From the NCBI GenBank assembly GCA_024762585.1, contig JANTHE010000008.1, forward strand, positions 1-32,801: a stretch of DNA of 32,801 nucleotides, given 5' to 3'. Below are positions 22,774 through 29,411 of this stretch, one piece after another. The position numbers and the translations under genes are program-made. The notes under the pieces were generated by a model. It searched no databases and had not been told where the DNA came from. It worked only from the letters and a program-made list of their open reading frames with translations. The stretch comes from Sulfuricurvum sp. Lineage in GTDB: Bacteria > Campylobacterota > Campylobacteria > Campylobacterales > Sulfurimonadaceae. Numbering within the stretch: position 1 is the stretch's first letter; the number at the start of each line of letters is the position of its first letter.

Positions 22774-22866
22774 CCTTACACGCCAAAGGAGCGAAGCCCC
22801 TTTGGCTACGTTAACACTGGGTTTGCTTCGGCAGCAGGCCCACGCGCCCTTGGCGCTTTTGATTAT
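22774..22866. repeat. Intercistronic hairpin repeat, copy 1
   Basis: A 93-bp unit. Hairpin A (22782-22806): GCCAAAGGAGC, loop GAA, GCCCCTTTGGC, 11 bp with one G.U in the minus-strand RNA. A middle segment CTACGTTAACACTGGGTTTG leads to a TTCG mini-loop, then hairpin B (22844-22856): GCGCC, CTT, GGCGC, then TTTT. It lies directly upstream of argB: hairpin A ends about 8 nt before the argB ribosome-binding site. It differs from copy 5 at only a few positions. Confidence 0.85.
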
Positions 22867-23006
22867 CCTTACACGTCAAAGGAGCGAAGCCCCTTTGACT
22901 GCGCTAACGCTGAGTTCTCCAACGACGCGTCATTTAGTGCCTCACTTGCACTGCCCTTTAGCGCTTGTCGGCGGAGAGCCCGCGCGCCCTTGGCGCTTTT
23001 GGTTAT
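22867..23006. repeat. Intercistronic hairpin repeat, copy 2 (long arm)
   Basis: A 140-bp unit in tandem with copy 1. Hairpin A is GTCAAAGGAGC/GCCCCTTTGAC: the outer C-G of copy 1 is T-A here, a compensatory pair. The middle is longer (about 47 bp inserted) and is bounded by TTCTCC and GGAGAG, which can pair. It ends with the same GCGCC-CTT-GGCGC-TTTT hairpin B. Confidence 0.85.
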
Positions 23007-23051
23007 CCTTACACGTCAAAGGAGCGAAGCCCCTTTGACTGCACTAACGCC
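23007..23051. repeat. Intercistronic hairpin repeat, copy 3 (truncated)
   Basis: Only the first 45 bp, hairpin A of the copy 2 type (T-A outer pair) plus CTGCACTAACGCC, ending about 10 bp from the stop codon of the CxxC-protein gene. The middle arm and hairpin B are missing. Confidence 0.8.
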
Positions 23052-23060
23052 ATTCACGTA

Positions 23061-23468
23061 TTAGTTGACGCCCAGCTCTATCAGCTGCACGCCGAATCGT
23101 GCGGCCATGCCTGCGAGTGTCGTGTCTTCACACAGCGAACCGCAGGTCATTGTCGCAATACTGAGACCGTACGCCATGGCGTTGATGAGCAGCGAACGCT
23201 CCTGCCGTGAGAGCGGACTGTTTTCGGGTTTGACGTAAAACAGCACGCCCGGCCTGTCCTCGGAGACCCGATACGCTTCATCAATACTGCAAAACGTCTG
23301 AACAGGACCATAGGGCAGCGTCGTGCTCTGCACTCTGCTCCCCTCTGCGTCCGGCCGAACAACACTGACGACATGAAACCGCTCAAACACTTTCGCCGCC
23401 GCATCGACTATGGCCTGCTCTTGCATTTTGGCACACTGTTCACAATAAACGATCGCATCATTTCGCAT
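23061..23468 (-). CDS. Hypothetical protein with N-terminal CxxC
   Basis: The product (135 aa from ATG 23468) is not one I recognise. It begins MRNDAIVYCEQCAKMQEQ, with C9 and C12 as a possible metal or redox pair, and has alternating beta/alpha predicted elements (VFERFHVVSVVRPDA, GVLFYVKPENSP, MAARFGVQLIELG). Two further Cys lie near 110-114 (MTCGSLCED), so four cysteines could bind one metal. An upstream extension to 23609 is rejected, because it reads as noise and ATG 23468 has GGAAAA 7 nt upstream. It lies between the K+ channel genes and the repeat cluster before argB, all on the same strand. Confidence 0.7.
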   Translation of the reverse strand: MRNDAIVYCEQCAKMQEQAIVDAAAKVFERFHVVSVVRPDAEGSRVQSTTLPYGPVQTFCSIDEAYRVSEDRPGVLFYVKPENSPLSRQERSLLINAMAYGLSIATMTCGSLCEDTTLAGMAARFGVQLIELGVN

Positions 23469-23532
23469 AGTATTTTCCGCTTGTCTGTGGGTTGATGAAA
23501 TTTTACGGGGATAAAATGTAACCTTTGTGAAA

Positions 23533-24237
23533 TCAAGCCGTTTCGCACCGTTTTTTAAGTGCTTCGAGCTCTTTGAGCCTGCCGACAACCACCAGGGTAT
23601 CTCCCGCATCGAGCTTGTGGTCGACCCCTTTGCTCAGATAGATAAGCTCCTCTCCGAGCTCTTTGTCGATAATGGCGATCACCACCACCCCCTTGGAGCG
23701 AAAGTCGATCTCACCGACCCGCTTGCCGTCAAAACAGCTGGCCGGCTCAATGACAATCTCGGCGATTTTCAGGTCGTTTCGATCGTAAATGATCGTATTG
23801 AGCGCTTCGCGCACGGCGGGGCGTGTGAGCGCGTTGACCATCTGCTCGACCGACGCGTCATAGATATTGATCACGGTATCTGCCCCGGCGAAACGGAGCT
23901 TGCGGGTATTCTCCTCGGAGTTGCTGAGCGCGACGATGGTGGCGTCATGATAAAGCTCGCGCAGGCTCAGTACCAAAAAGAGATTGTTGGCCGTATGGTC
24001 CATGGCACAGTAGAGCAGGTGGCGGCCGGGGTCGATGCCGAGTGCGCGGATGGAGTCGTTGTGCTTGGGATTGAACCGGCGTACATCCGTCACGCCGTCG
24101 TCCATGGCATCTGTGTGGTTTTGCTCAAGCATCGTCGCCACCCGGATACCGAAACCGTCATGTTTGAGCCTGGAATACATGGCGCGGCCGAATTTGCCGT
24201 AGCCAAAAAGAACAATCGCCTGTTTTCGCTCCATCAT
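23533..24237 (-). CDS. TrkA-like K+ channel regulatory protein (RCK N and C domains)
   Basis: The 234-aa product has a Rossmann nucleotide-binding domain (AIVLFGYGKFGRAMYSRL at about 6-23, then NNLFLVLSLRELY and GADTVINIYDAS) and a TrkA-C domain (about 155-225: IVIEPASCFDGKRVGEIDF and GDTLVVVGRLKELEAL). Such RCK subunits gate K+ channels and transporters in response to NAD(H), ATP/ADP or cyclic dinucleotides. Its ATG at 24237 shares a base with the channel stop (TGATG), so the two proteins are made together and probably assemble. The ligand cannot be read from sequence. Confidence 0.88.
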   Translation of the reverse strand: MMERKQAIVLFGYGKFGRAMYSRLKHDGFGIRVATMLEQNHTDAMDDGVTDVRRFNPKHNDSIRALGIDPGRHLLYCAMDHTANNLFLVLSLRELYHDATIVALSNSEENTRKLRFAGADTVINIYDASVEQMVNALTRPAVREALNTIIYDRNDLKIAEIVIEPASCFDGKRVGEIDFRSKGVVVIAIIDKELGEELIYLSKGVDHKLDAGDTLVVVGRLKELEALKKRCETA

Positions 24238-25775
24238 CACTGCGCCTTTCGTTTGAAATGGTCCACCGCGCTGCTGTGTCCCAGCACGATCAGCTTGTCC
24301 GAAGCCTCCAGCGGCCAGTCGTCATCGGGGTTGAAGTGAAATACCGAACCCTGTTCATCGTTGCGTACCACTCCCAGCAGCACCAGCCGGTGCATCGCCG
24401 TACGCAGCTCCCACAGCTCTTTGCCCACAAGGCGCATGCCGACCGCCACCTCGTCGATCCGCTCATCCTCGCGGCGCAGCACAATGGAACGGACTGCCTC
24501 GAACGCGACCGGTTCGCCGGCGTAAACCGCCCCCATCATCGCCGCGAGCTCCTCAGGGAGAATCACCTCATCGACCCCGGCATAACGCAGTTTATCGGCG
24601 ATCTCGCGGTCGCTCACGCGCGCGGTGACGCGAATGGCGGTGTTAAGGCTCTTGACATTGATGGCAATAAAGGCGTTTTGTTCATCATCGGAGGTGAGAC
24701 AGAGTACCTCGCGGATACGCTCTTGCACCCCAATGCGCTCAAACACCTCACTGCGCGTCGCATCGGCGCAGATGCTGCGGTACCCCATGGCGTGTGCGCG
24801 CTGTGCCGCCGCCTCATCGGCATCGATCACGATCAGCTCGCTGCGCTCCTGCTCCAGCCCTGCCGCCACCTTGCGGCCCATGATGCCGAATCCGCACACC
24901 ACGATGATCTCGCTTTTTTTGCCGACCTCCTGCATCACGCGGTCCTCGCGCAGTTCGCTCAGCCGCTCGCCGAACGAGGAGACGATGATGGAGGTCAAAA
25001 ACGAGATCAAGCCGATCCCGGTCATGATGATCAGCATCGACACCACCCTTCCTTCGGGCGTGACCGGCGAGATATCGCCGTACCCTACGGTCGAGATGGT
25101 GATCAGTGCCCAGTAAAAGGCGTCGAACAGCGTATGGATGTTGGGGTTGTCGTTATCACCCTCGAAGACGTAGAGCATGATCCCGGCAATAAAGACGAAA
25201 AAAGCCGTCAGCGTCAACAGGGTGACGAGCTCGAATTTTTTGGATTTCAGAATGAAGAGGAAACTGCTGAGACTCCGGGCGTATCGCAGCATCTTGAACG
25301 CCCGGAAAAGCACCAGTATCCGCAGCACCCGGATCTGCCGGTAACTTGGCAAAATGGCGATCAGGTCAATGATGGCCGAGGGGGTCGTCACGTAGCTCCA
25401 TTTGTCCTTGAGCACCACGCCGAACAGACGCGGCAGGGAGAGCGGCTGCGAGAGAAACTGCGCCTCTTCGTACAGACGGATCACCATCTTGTGCACGTCA
25501 CTGTAGACCCACATACGCAGCAGGTATTCCGAGATGAAGATGGAGGTAACAAAATAAAGATCGAAATCATCGAGCCACTGCGGTACCGGCTCTTTCACCT
25601 CAATGACGAGGATAAAGACGCTCGAGAGGATGATAAAGATCATGAAAAAATCGAACCAGCGCTTATAAGGATAGCGGTCGTTCTCCAGCAGGTCGTAAAA
25701 AAAACCCTTGATGCGCCCATAGCGTCTGGAACCGCTTATAAAATAGGCAAACCGGACTAACAGGCGTGTTATCAT
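24237..25775 (-). CDS. Six-transmembrane Kv-type potassium channel with RCK domains
   Basis: The 512-aa product has a voltage-sensor-like S1-S4 unit. S4 contains YRQIRVLRILVLFRAFKMLR (about 145-164) with regularly spaced Arg. The pore follows with the K+ filter TISTVGYGD (226-234) and the inner helix GIGLISFLTSIIVSSFGE. A cytoplasmic TrkA-N domain starts at about 288 (IIVVCGFGIMGRKVAAGL), and a TrkA-C domain covers about 425-505. It should be a K+ channel gated by voltage and a cytoplasmic ligand. It is followed by a second RCK protein overlapping by 1 bp, so the channel may have a mixed gating ring. AAGGAG lies 10 nt before the ATG. It lies 50 bp after the kinase gene. Confidence 0.92.
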   Translation of the reverse strand: MITRLLVRFAYFISGSRRYGRIKGFFYDLLENDRYPYKRWFDFFMIFIILSSVFILVIEVKEPVPQWLDDFDLYFVTSIFISEYLLRMWVYSDVHKMVIRLYEEAQFLSQPLSLPRLFGVVLKDKWSYVTTPSAIIDLIAILPSYRQIRVLRILVLFRAFKMLRYARSLSSFLFILKSKKFELVTLLTLTAFFVFIAGIMLYVFEGDNDNPNIHTLFDAFYWALITISTVGYGDISPVTPEGRVVSMLIIMTGIGLISFLTSIIVSSFGERLSELREDRVMQEVGKKSEIIVVCGFGIMGRKVAAGLEQERSELIVIDADEAAAQRAHAMGYRSICADATRSEVFERIGVQERIREVLCLTSDDEQNAFIAINVKSLNTAIRVTARVSDREIADKLRYAGVDEVILPEELAAMMGAVYAGEPVAFEAVRSIVLRREDERIDEVAVGMRLVGKELWELRTAMHRLVLLGVVRNDEQGSVFHFNPDDDWPLEASDKLIVLGHSSAVDHFKRKAQ

Positions 25776-25825
25776 TGTTTACGAACTCCTTAAAATTGCG
25801 AGTAGCCTATATGAAAAAAATGTAA

Positions 25826-27688
25826 TCACTGTGAAACGGGAAGACGAAACTCAAAACAGGCCCCTTCGCCATCGTTATGTGCCGTAATGGTGCCGCGCAT
25901 CTTCTGCGTGATGATCAGATGCGTCATATACAGGCCAATGCCGGTGCCCTCAATCTTAGTACTCACATGCGGCTCGAAAAGAGTCGGCAGAACCACCGGA
26001 TCGATCCCGCCGCCGTTGTCGCAAAAGCGCAGTAGATAGCCTGTCCCCTCTTCACTCAGCGTGATGCGGATTCGGCGTGTATCCCCGCCATGTTCCACCA
26101 GTGCTTCGCGCGCGTTGTTGAAGAGGTTCAGCATCGCCTGCGCGAACTCTCCCTCCACTCCCTCGCAGCGCGCCTCGCGCTGCGGCAGGTTCAGTTGCAC
26201 GTCGATATGGTGATAGGTGAGCGCCCCGCGCACGATATTGTAGGCCTGTTCGATCGGCGCGCGCAGATCGAACACCGTGTCGGTACGCTGCGGCGAGAAG
26301 AACCGCCTGAAATCGTCGATGGTCTGCGACATGAACTTGATCTGGGCATTCCCCTGAGTCAGGCGCTCTTGCAAATAGGCGTCATCGAGCTCTCCAAACG
26401 CCTGCGCGGACTCCAGATTCATAAAGATGCCGCCAAGCTGCGCGAGCGGCTGGCGCCACTGATGCGCGATGTAGCTCACCATCTCCCCCATCGACGCCAG
26501 ACGCGACTGCTGCAGCAGCAGGTACTCCTGCTCCTGCCGCAGCCGCGCCTCTTCGCGCACTTCGCGCCGCAGCTCCTCCTTGACCGCTTCATGCTCGGAG
26601 ACGTCGCGGCCGATCAGCTTGAGGTAGCGGCTGTTGATATTGACCGACTGGGTGCCGGAAAATTCGTAACGGCGTTCACCGATGATGCAGGAAAACCCCT
26701 CCAGCACGCCCTCCGCTTCGAACCGTATGTGGATTTGCTCCCAGGCATCGCCAAACAGCCTGGAGGGGTGACGCTCCAGCATCGCGGCGCCGAAGGTATC
26801 GAGTGAACGGCGGTTCATCCAGTGCACTGTCTGCTGCTCGGGCATGTCGAAAATCTCGATGATCGCTTCGGGCAGCAGGTCCATGATCTCGCGCGCATGG
26901 CGCAGTTTGATCTGCAGCATCCGCGCGACATTGCCCTTGACGTGCGTGAAAATATCGCGATCGGTCAGCAGCGCGTAGGCCCGCCCCTCCTGCGTCACCA
27001 CCACGCGGCGGATATGGCGCTGTTTCATCAGCGCGATCACCTCCGTCACGCTTGCCTGTGCATCGACCGTAATGACCGGTGAAGACATCCGGTCCCCGAT
27101 ACGCTCCTCGAGCCTGCCGTGCCGAAACCCCTCGTCGAGGAGATCCTGCTCGGTCAAAATGCCAACGACTCGGTGTGCCTCTGTGACGACGACCGATCCG
27201 ATCCGCCGCTGCCGCATCAGGTGCAGCGCATCGGCCGTAAACGCTTCGGGCGGAAGGGTGCCCAGCTGCGGATTCGGTCCCAGCAGGTCCGCCACGCGCA
27301 GGTCGACTTTGTAGACATCCTCTTCGAGAAAATCGAACAGGTCCTCTTGTAGCACGACTCCGGCAAACCGCCCGCGCGCGTCGACGAGCACCAGCCGCCG
27401 GATGCTGTTGGTCACAATGAGGTCGAACGCCGCCTCCACCGGACGGTCTTTCATGGCCGAGATCACCGGGCGGCTGGCGAATTCCAGCGCCCCGCGCTCA
27501 TGTTCCGCGCCCTCGTCCAGCGCGCCGAGAATCCGCCCCTCGGTGATGACGCCAACCGGAAAATCGTCCTCCAGCAGCACCGCACAGCCGTGGCGGTTTT
27601 GCAGCATGAGCGCCATCGCCTCGCGCAGTGTCGCCCCCGCATCCAGCGCAAAGCCGTCGCAATGTGCAATCCCGATCAGGGCGCTCAT
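25826..27688 (-). CDS. Sensor histidine kinase with four N-terminal CBS domains
   Basis: The 620-aa soluble protein has no membrane segment. Four CBS motifs occupy about residues 1-252 (for example AVLLEDDFPVGVITEGRILG, GSVVVTEAHRVVGILTEQDL and RRVVVTQEGRAYALLTDRDI). A PAS-like region follows (about 265-365), then a coiled coil. The H-box is SYIAHQWRQPLAQLGG with H409. The ATPase domain has N524/N525 (NLFNNAREAL), DNGGGI (D557) and GTGIGLYMTH. CBS pairs bind AMP, ADP, ATP or SAM in other proteins, so this kinase may read energy state. The partner is presumably the response regulator just upstream. AAGGAG at the start lies immediately after a repeat hairpin. Confidence 0.92.
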   Translation of the reverse strand: MSALIGIAHCDGFALDAGATLREAMALMLQNRHGCAVLLEDDFPVGVITEGRILGALDEGAEHERGALEFASRPVISAMKDRPVEAAFDLIVTNSIRRLVLVDARGRFAGVVLQEDLFDFLEEDVYKVDLRVADLLGPNPQLGTLPPEAFTADALHLMRQRRIGSVVVTEAHRVVGILTEQDLLDEGFRHGRLEERIGDRMSSPVITVDAQASVTEVIALMKQRHIRRVVVTQEGRAYALLTDRDIFTHVKGNVARMLQIKLRHAREIMDLLPEAIIEIFDMPEQQTVHWMNRRSLDTFGAAMLERHPSRLFGDAWEQIHIRFEAEGVLEGFSCIIGERRYEFSGTQSVNINSRYLKLIGRDVSEHEAVKEELRREVREEARLRQEQEYLLLQQSRLASMGEMVSYIAHQWRQPLAQLGGIFMNLESAQAFGELDDAYLQERLTQGNAQIKFMSQTIDDFRRFFSPQRTDTVFDLRAPIEQAYNIVRGALTYHHIDVQLNLPQREARCEGVEGEFAQAMLNLFNNAREALVEHGGDTRRIRITLSEEGTGYLLRFCDNGGGIDPVVLPTLFEPHVSTKIEGTGIGLYMTHLIITQKMRGTITAHNDGEGACFEFRLPVSQ

Positions 27689-27704
27689 GTTTTACTCCTT
27701 ATAG

Positions 27705-27820
27705 TACGCCAAAGGAGCAAAGCCCCTCTGGCTGCGCTAACGCTGTGTTCTCCTCGGCGGAGGGCGCCCTGAAAGAAGTGCCCTTGGGGTGCCCACGCGC
27801 CCTTGGCGCTTTTGATTGAC
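27705..27820. repeat. Intercistronic hairpin repeat, copy 4
   Basis: A 116-bp unit. Hairpin A (27708-27732): GCCAAAGGAGC, loop AAA, GCCCCTCTGGC; the T-to-C change keeps pairing as G.U only in the minus-strand RNA. The middle arm contains TCTCC and GGAGG that can pair around CGGC, then sequence unlike the other copies. It ends with hairpin B GCGCC-CTT-GGCGC-TTTT. It lies directly before the ribosome-binding site of the histidine kinase gene. Confidence 0.85.
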
Positions 27821-27911
27821 TTTACACGCCAAAGGAGCAAAGCCCCTCTGGCTACGTTAACACTGGGTTTGCTTCGGCAGCAGGCCCGCGCGCCCTTGGC
27901 GCTTTTAAATA
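27821..27911. repeat. Intercistronic hairpin repeat, copy 5
   Basis: A 91-bp unit in tandem with copy 4 and nearly identical to copy 1, including the TTAACACTGGGTTTGC and TTCG parts and hairpin B. Hairpin A (27828-27852) has loop AAA and the CTCTGGC right arm. It ends 7 bp from the response regulator stop codon. Confidence 0.85.
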
Positions 27912-27917
27912 CTTTCA

Positions 27918-28610
27918 TTATGCGGTTCCCAGTCGGTAGCCGATGCCGCTGACGCTTTGGATGATGCCCGGATAGGTTTTTTTGCGCAGGTTTTTGATCT
28001 GCGCGCGTACGGCGTCGCGCGTCATCGGCGCTTCGGGCCAGATCTCGTACTGAATCACCTCATAGGTCAGCGTACGTGCAGGGTGGGCAAGGAAAAACTC
28101 CAGCAACTCCATCTCCTTGCGCCGCAGCAGCACCTCCGTACCACCATTGAGCAGGCATTTTCGCTCCTGATCGTACCGAAACCCCTCTCCGAGCTCTACG
28201 AGTTTTGGAAAACGCGTCTGCAGCTCCTGCGCGGCTTTTTGAAGCGCTTCGAGCAGCTCTTCGCCGGTGACGGGTTTGACCAGGTAGCGCGTCAGCTCCA
28301 GCTCCACCGCCTTGAGCAAAAAAGGGCGGTCGGTGTAGGCGGTCATCATGATGATGCGGATGTCACCATCTTCGCCGCGAATCCGCTCCGCCAGGCTCAG
28401 CCCGTCCATCCCCGGCAGGTTCAGATCGAGCAGCGCAATGTCGAACGTCTCCGTTTTCAGTGCCTGAAGCGCCGCCTCCGCGCTGTCCAAAGCCTGCATA
28501 TCGGTAAAAAAGCGCCCCAGAAACTCGCCGAGCTCCTCGCGTACCGCCGTTTCGTCCTCGACATAAAGCAGCCGAAACGGCGACAGCAGTGCCCGCACCT
28601 CTTTCATCAT
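27918..28610 (-). CDS. OmpR/PhoB-type response regulator
   Basis: The 230-aa product has a receiver domain (about 12-120) with acidic pocket E18/D19, phosphoacceptor D62 (ALLDLNLPGMDG), T90 and K112 (LVKPVTG). A winged-helix DNA-binding domain follows (about 140-228): EVLLRRKEMELLEFFLAHPA, YEVIQYEIWP, RAQIKNLRKK and SVSGIGYRLG. It is the likely partner of the CBS-histidine kinase, although two repeat units separate the genes. Its ATG at 28610 overlaps the dioxygenase stop by 4 bp (ATGA), an unusual coupling. A second ATG one codon later is equally possible. Confidence 0.93.
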   Translation of the reverse strand: MMKEVRALLSPFRLLYVEDETAVREELGEFLGRFFTDMQALDSAEAALQALKTETFDIALLDLNLPGMDGLSLAERIRGEDGDIRIIMMTAYTDRPFLLKAVELELTRYLVKPVTGEELLEALQKAAQELQTRFPKLVELGEGFRYDQERKCLLNGGTEVLLRRKEMELLEFFLAHPARTLTYEVIQYEIWPEAPMTRDAVRAQIKNLRKKTYPGIIQSVSGIGYRLGTA

Positions 28611-29338
28611 GCCAGCTCGATCTCCGGGTAGTCGCTCGACCGCGTTCCCGGCAGCGCTGCGTTCCCCGCCCCTTTGACCGTATAGACAAAAGAAATCTTC
28701 GACGTCTGCGTCTGATTGGCGAAAGCATGGTGCAGGGTACGGCAGTGAAACAGCACGACATCGCCTTTTTGAAGGTCGAAATGCACTTTTTTCGCGATCA
28801 ACGCGTCGTTTTCGGGCAGCCCGGTCATAAAGCAGGTCTTGGCGTCGAACTGTTCGGGCGTGAAATCGAGCCGGTGGCTGCCGGGGATGAACTCCAGCAC
28901 CCCGTTGTCCATCGTCTCGTCACCCAGCGCCAGCCAGACGCTGACAAGGTTGTCGTTCTCGAAATGCCAATAGCGGCGGTCCTGATGCCAACAGGTCTCG
29001 GTACTTCTCGAGGGCATCTTGGTCATGATGGAGTTGTGGTGCGCCAATGTGAGCACCGGGGTGTCATGCAGCACCTGCGCGAGCATGGGCCGTATTTCAG
29101 GGTCGGTCATCCAGTCGCGGAACGCCGCCCTGCGGTCGTACACCTGCCGCAGCCGCCGAAGGGTCAGGTTGTCCGTATCGACATACTCCCCTTCCGTCTC
29201 AATGGGAGCTTCGCGTTTCTCTATCTCCGCTTTGGCGGCTTCGAGGATCGTATCGCAGCGTTCCGGCGGCGCGAAACCGTGCAGCAGAATGAACCCGTCA
29301 CGTTCGAACTGTTCACACTCTTGTGCCGTTAATCTCAT
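28607..29338 (-). CDS. Phytanoyl-CoA dioxygenase (PhyH) family Fe(II)/2-oxoglutarate oxygenase
   Basis: The product (243 aa from ATG 29338) has the PhyH iron triad: HxD in CWHQDRRYWHFEND (about 118-131) and the distal His in VVLFHCRTLHHAFANQT (about 196-212). The MDNGVLEFIPGSHRLDF segment is also characteristic. The usual 2-oxoglutarate-binding Arg near the C-terminus may be replaced by Lys in TSKISFVYTV. Substrates in this family vary widely (lipids, ectoine, phosphonates), and none is indicated here. ATG 29338 is preferred over 29344, because AAGGA sits 6 nt before it but only 1-2 nt before the other. It is the first gene of the long minus-strand run. Confidence 0.88.
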   Translation of the reverse strand: MRLTAQECEQFERDGFILLHGFAPPERCDTILEAAKAEIEKREAPIETEGEYVDTDNLTLRRLRQVYDRRAAFRDWMTDPEIRPMLAQVLHDTPVLTLAHHNSIMTKMPSRSTETCWHQDRRYWHFENDNLVSVWLALGDETMDNGVLEFIPGSHRLDFTPEQFDAKTCFMTGLPENDALIAKKVHFDLQKGDVVLFHCRTLHHAFANQTQTSKISFVYTVKGAGNAALPGTRSSDYPEIELA

Positions 29339-29356
29339 CTTCATTCCTTCACGGAG

Positions 29357-29362
29357 ATTATA
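29357..29362 (-). promoter_or_regulatory. -10 box of the dioxygenase/response-regulator operon
   Basis: The minus strand reads GTGCTATAATCTCC with TATAAT at 29362-29357. This gives a leader of about 12 nt before ATG 29338. It diverges from the next promoter within 30 bp. Confidence 0.6.
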
Positions 29363-29384
29363 GCACCGTGACGATGAGTTTCGC

Positions 29385-29390
29385 TATAAT
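29385..29390 (+). promoter_or_regulatory. -10 box of the CBS-PAS-GGDEF-EAL gene
   Basis: TATAAT at 29385-29390 in TTTCGCTATAATATTT, with GAGGAA then ATG 29412 downstream. No clear -35 box. Confidence 0.6.
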
Positions 29391-29411
29391 ATTTCCTTAA
29401 CGAGGAAACCG

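Noticed and set aside
22582-23064. Open frames through the repeat cluster (plus strand, about 160 and 78 codons; products with repeated TRQRSEAPLTALT-like phrases)
   Set aside because: The repeated phrases are only the translated DNA repeat. The frames lack ribosome-binding sites, overlap argB in antisense, and length variation in the arm breaks the frame between copies.
24258-25760. 500-codon plus-strand frame opposite the K+ channel
   Set aside because: It is His/Gln/Asp-rich antisense reading of a gene with unambiguous channel and RCK motifs.
22774-27911. Repeat clusters as a CRISPR array
   Set aside because: Units are 90-140 bp with internal hairpins and no regular short repeat/spacer alternation; no cas genes are present.
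27685-27918. 77-codon minus-strand frame between response regulator and histidine kinase genes
   Set aside because: It is composed entirely of repeat copies 4 and 5 and spans two copies only because of their lengths. No support as a protein.
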